This document shows positions 5,414-6,812 of a stretch of 6,812 nt of DNA, piece by piece (the first letter of the stretch is position 1; the number at the start of each line of letters is the position of its first letter). The DNA comes from Nitrospinaceae bacterium (GTDB lineage Bacteria > Nitrospinota > Nitrospinia > Nitrospinales > VA-1). The notes below the pieces were generated by a model. That model had not been told where the DNA came from. It was given only the letters and a program-made list of their open reading frames with translations, and did no database searches. A program made the translations under genes and the position numbers. Location of the stretch: assembly GCA_029261675.1 (NCBI GenBank), contig JAJDBA010000156.1, positions 1-6,812 of the forward strand, given 5' to 3'.

Positions 5414-6812
5414 ATGGCGATGGAAATGAAAATGAACTTGAACCTGAAGATGAGCCAGAAGCTGGTCATGACCCCCAAGCTTCAACAGGCCATCAAGCTT
5501 CTTCCTCTTGCAAGACTTGAATTGGCACAGCTGGTGCGACAGGAGATCATCGAAAACCCTGTTCTGGAAGAAATACTTGAAGAAGAAGTCGACTCCTTTG
5601 ATGAAAAAAACAACGAAGATGAAGACTCTTTCACAGAACCCTCACACGATTCTCAGGAACAAGAAATTGACTGGGACAGTTATTTTCAATCTAATGTAGA
5701 TCAGGGAATGTCTGCCGATAACCTAGCAGAAAGACCTTCTATTGAAGCCACCTATAAAAAAGAAGCCTCATTATCCGACCACCTCTTTTGGCAATTGAAT
5801 CTTACAATCGATTCTGATACCGACAAGTTCATCGGTTCTTGCATTATAGGTAACATTCAAAAAGACGGTTACCTCGGCGCAGACTTGTCAGAAATAGCTG
5901 AAATTGGCCAAACAGATGAAGCCAATGTCGAAAGGGTTTTAAAAATCATTCAAGGATTTGAACCTTTAGGAGTGGCAGCCCGTTCCCTGCAAGAATGCTT
6001 AATGATCCAGGCTCATGTACTACCCGAGAAAAATCTATTGGTTGAAAAATTAATTGAAAAATATCTGGACCGTCTCGAAGATAGGTTTTTGCCAAAAGTT
6101 GCTGCAGAACTAAAAACAGACATTAATGAAGTTCTTGATGCACTCCAAATCATAAAAAAATTCACACCCAAACCCGGTATTGCTTTCAACTCAGAAGCCA
6201 TCGACTATATCGCTGCTGATCTGGTCGTTATAAAAACGGATAAGGGATATGATGTTGCGTTAAATGATGAGGGCGTCCCTGATATTAAAATTAATGCATT
6301 TTATCAGAACCTTTTAAAAACCACCAAAGAAGGACAAACCAAAGAATATCTGGAAGATAAATATCGCGCTGCGCTATGGCTGATTAAAAGTATTGACCAA
6401 CGCCGTCAGACTATATACAAAGTCGGAAAAAGTATCGTTAAACTACAAAAAAGTTTTCTGGATAACGGACTATCCTATCTGCAACCCATGGTTTTGAAAG
6501 ATGTCGCAAAAGATATAGAGATGCACGAATCTACCGTAAGCCGAATTACAACGAATAAATATATTGATACCCCACAAGGACTTTTCGAATTAAAGTTCTT
6601 CTTTCACAGTGGGATCAAGTCCTATATGGGCAACAACCTCTCTTCTATAAGAGTAAAAAACATGATTAAAGAAGTCGTGGCCGAAGAAGATGGTAATAGC
6701 CCTCTTACAGATGATCAAATGGTTCAGGTATTAATGAGAAAAAATGCTAAGATTGCCCGCCGTACCATCACAAAATATAGAAAAGAGCTCAATATACCGC
6801 CTGCCAGCAAAA
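5414..6812 (+). CDS. rpoN: RNA polymerase sigma-54 factor RpoN (3' end outside window)
   Basis: Sigma-54 directs RNA polymerase to -24/-12 promoters and needs an AAA+ activator to open DNA. The open frame has 466 codons with no stop before the edge. Region I is present: a Met-rich start, then LNLKMSQKLVMTPKLQQAIK and QEIIENPVLEE. An acidic Asp/Glu linker follows (about 50-90), then the core-binding domain with KDGYLGADL and FEPLGVAARSLQECL. The helix-turn-helix lies near 361-380 (LKDVAKDIEMHESTVSRIT). The RpoN box lies at about 448-457 and reads ARRTITKYRK (the family's usual form is ARRTVAKYRE). Only the last ten or so residues appear to be missing. It follows lptB by 14 bases in one operon, the common lptB-rpoN arrangement. 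I see no damage or unusual composition. Confidence 0.98.
   Translation, partial: MAMEMKMNLNLKMSQKLVMTPKLQQAIKLLPLARLELAQLVRQEIIENPVLEEILEEEVDSFDEKNNEDEDSFTEPSHDSQEQEIDWDSYFQSNVDQGMSADNLAERPSIEATYKKEASLSDHLFWQLNLTIDSDTDKFIGSCIIGNIQKDGYLGADLSEIAEIGQTDEANVERVLKIIQGFEPLGVAARSLQECLMIQAHVLPEKNLLVEKLIEKYLDRLEDRFLPKVAAELKTDINEVLDALQIIKKFTPKPGIAFNSEAIDYIAADLVVIKTDKGYDVALNDEGVPDIKINAFYQNLLKTTKEGQTKEYLEDKYRAALWLIKSIDQRRQTIYKVGKSIVKLQKSFLDNGLSYLQPMVLKDVAKDIEMHESTVSRITTNKYIDTPQGLFELKFFFHSGIKSYMGNNLSSIRVKNMIKEVVAEEDGNSPLTDDQMVQVLMRKNAKIARRTITKYRKELNIPPASK

Noticed and set aside
5508..5699. A 63-codon plus-strand open frame inside rpoN
   Set aside because: It is in another frame of the rpoN coding sequence, which is clearly genuine and continuous to the window edge.

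Overview
This looks like a chromosomal stretch from a Gram-negative, LPS-type (two-membrane) bacterium. The sequence is AT-rich by eye and densely coded. The main evidence is the lptC-lptA-lptB-rpoN gene order, which is common in Proteobacteria and related diderm phyla, and the nnr-tsaE pair also found in E. coli. I cannot name the lineage from the sequence alone; a deltaproteobacterial or Nitrospinota-like organism would fit but is only a guess.

Left part (1-1544): a thiol peroxidase of the glutathione peroxidase family on the minus strand lies between two plus-strand genes of the same unrecognised protein family. The first of these is cut by the window edge. The second is complete at 206 residues. 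Their C-terminal ~73 residues align without gaps at roughly 45% identity and end in a shared LFGVIN-x-LIP block. This paralogue pair is the only protein family here that I cannot place.

Middle part (1586-3615): a bifunctional NAD(P)H-hydrate repair enzyme (Nnr; epimerase plus dehydratase) overlaps by 4 bases with tsaE, the ATPase needed for the tRNA t6A37 modification. The two are almost certainly co-transcribed and translationally coupled.

Intergenic 3616-3690: this 75-base gap is rich in symmetric elements. It holds an inverted repeat (ATGGCAT/ATGCCAT), a partial match to a sigma-54 -24/-12 promoter with GG and GC at the correct spacing, and a perfect 12-base palindrome that touches the lptC start codon.

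Right part (3691-6812): lptC, lptA and lptB encode parts of the LPS export machine: the inner-membrane-anchored bridge protein, the periplasmic bridge protein and the cytoplasmic ATPase. They are followed after 14 bases by rpoN (sigma-54). The rpoN gene runs off the right edge just after the RpoN box, so only its last few residues are missing. If the sigma-54-like site is real, this operon would be driven by its own last gene product, but that is a hypothesis.

Apart from the paralogue pair and the 75-base control region, this is an ordinary housekeeping region. I see no mobile element, CRISPR array, RNA gene or defence system.
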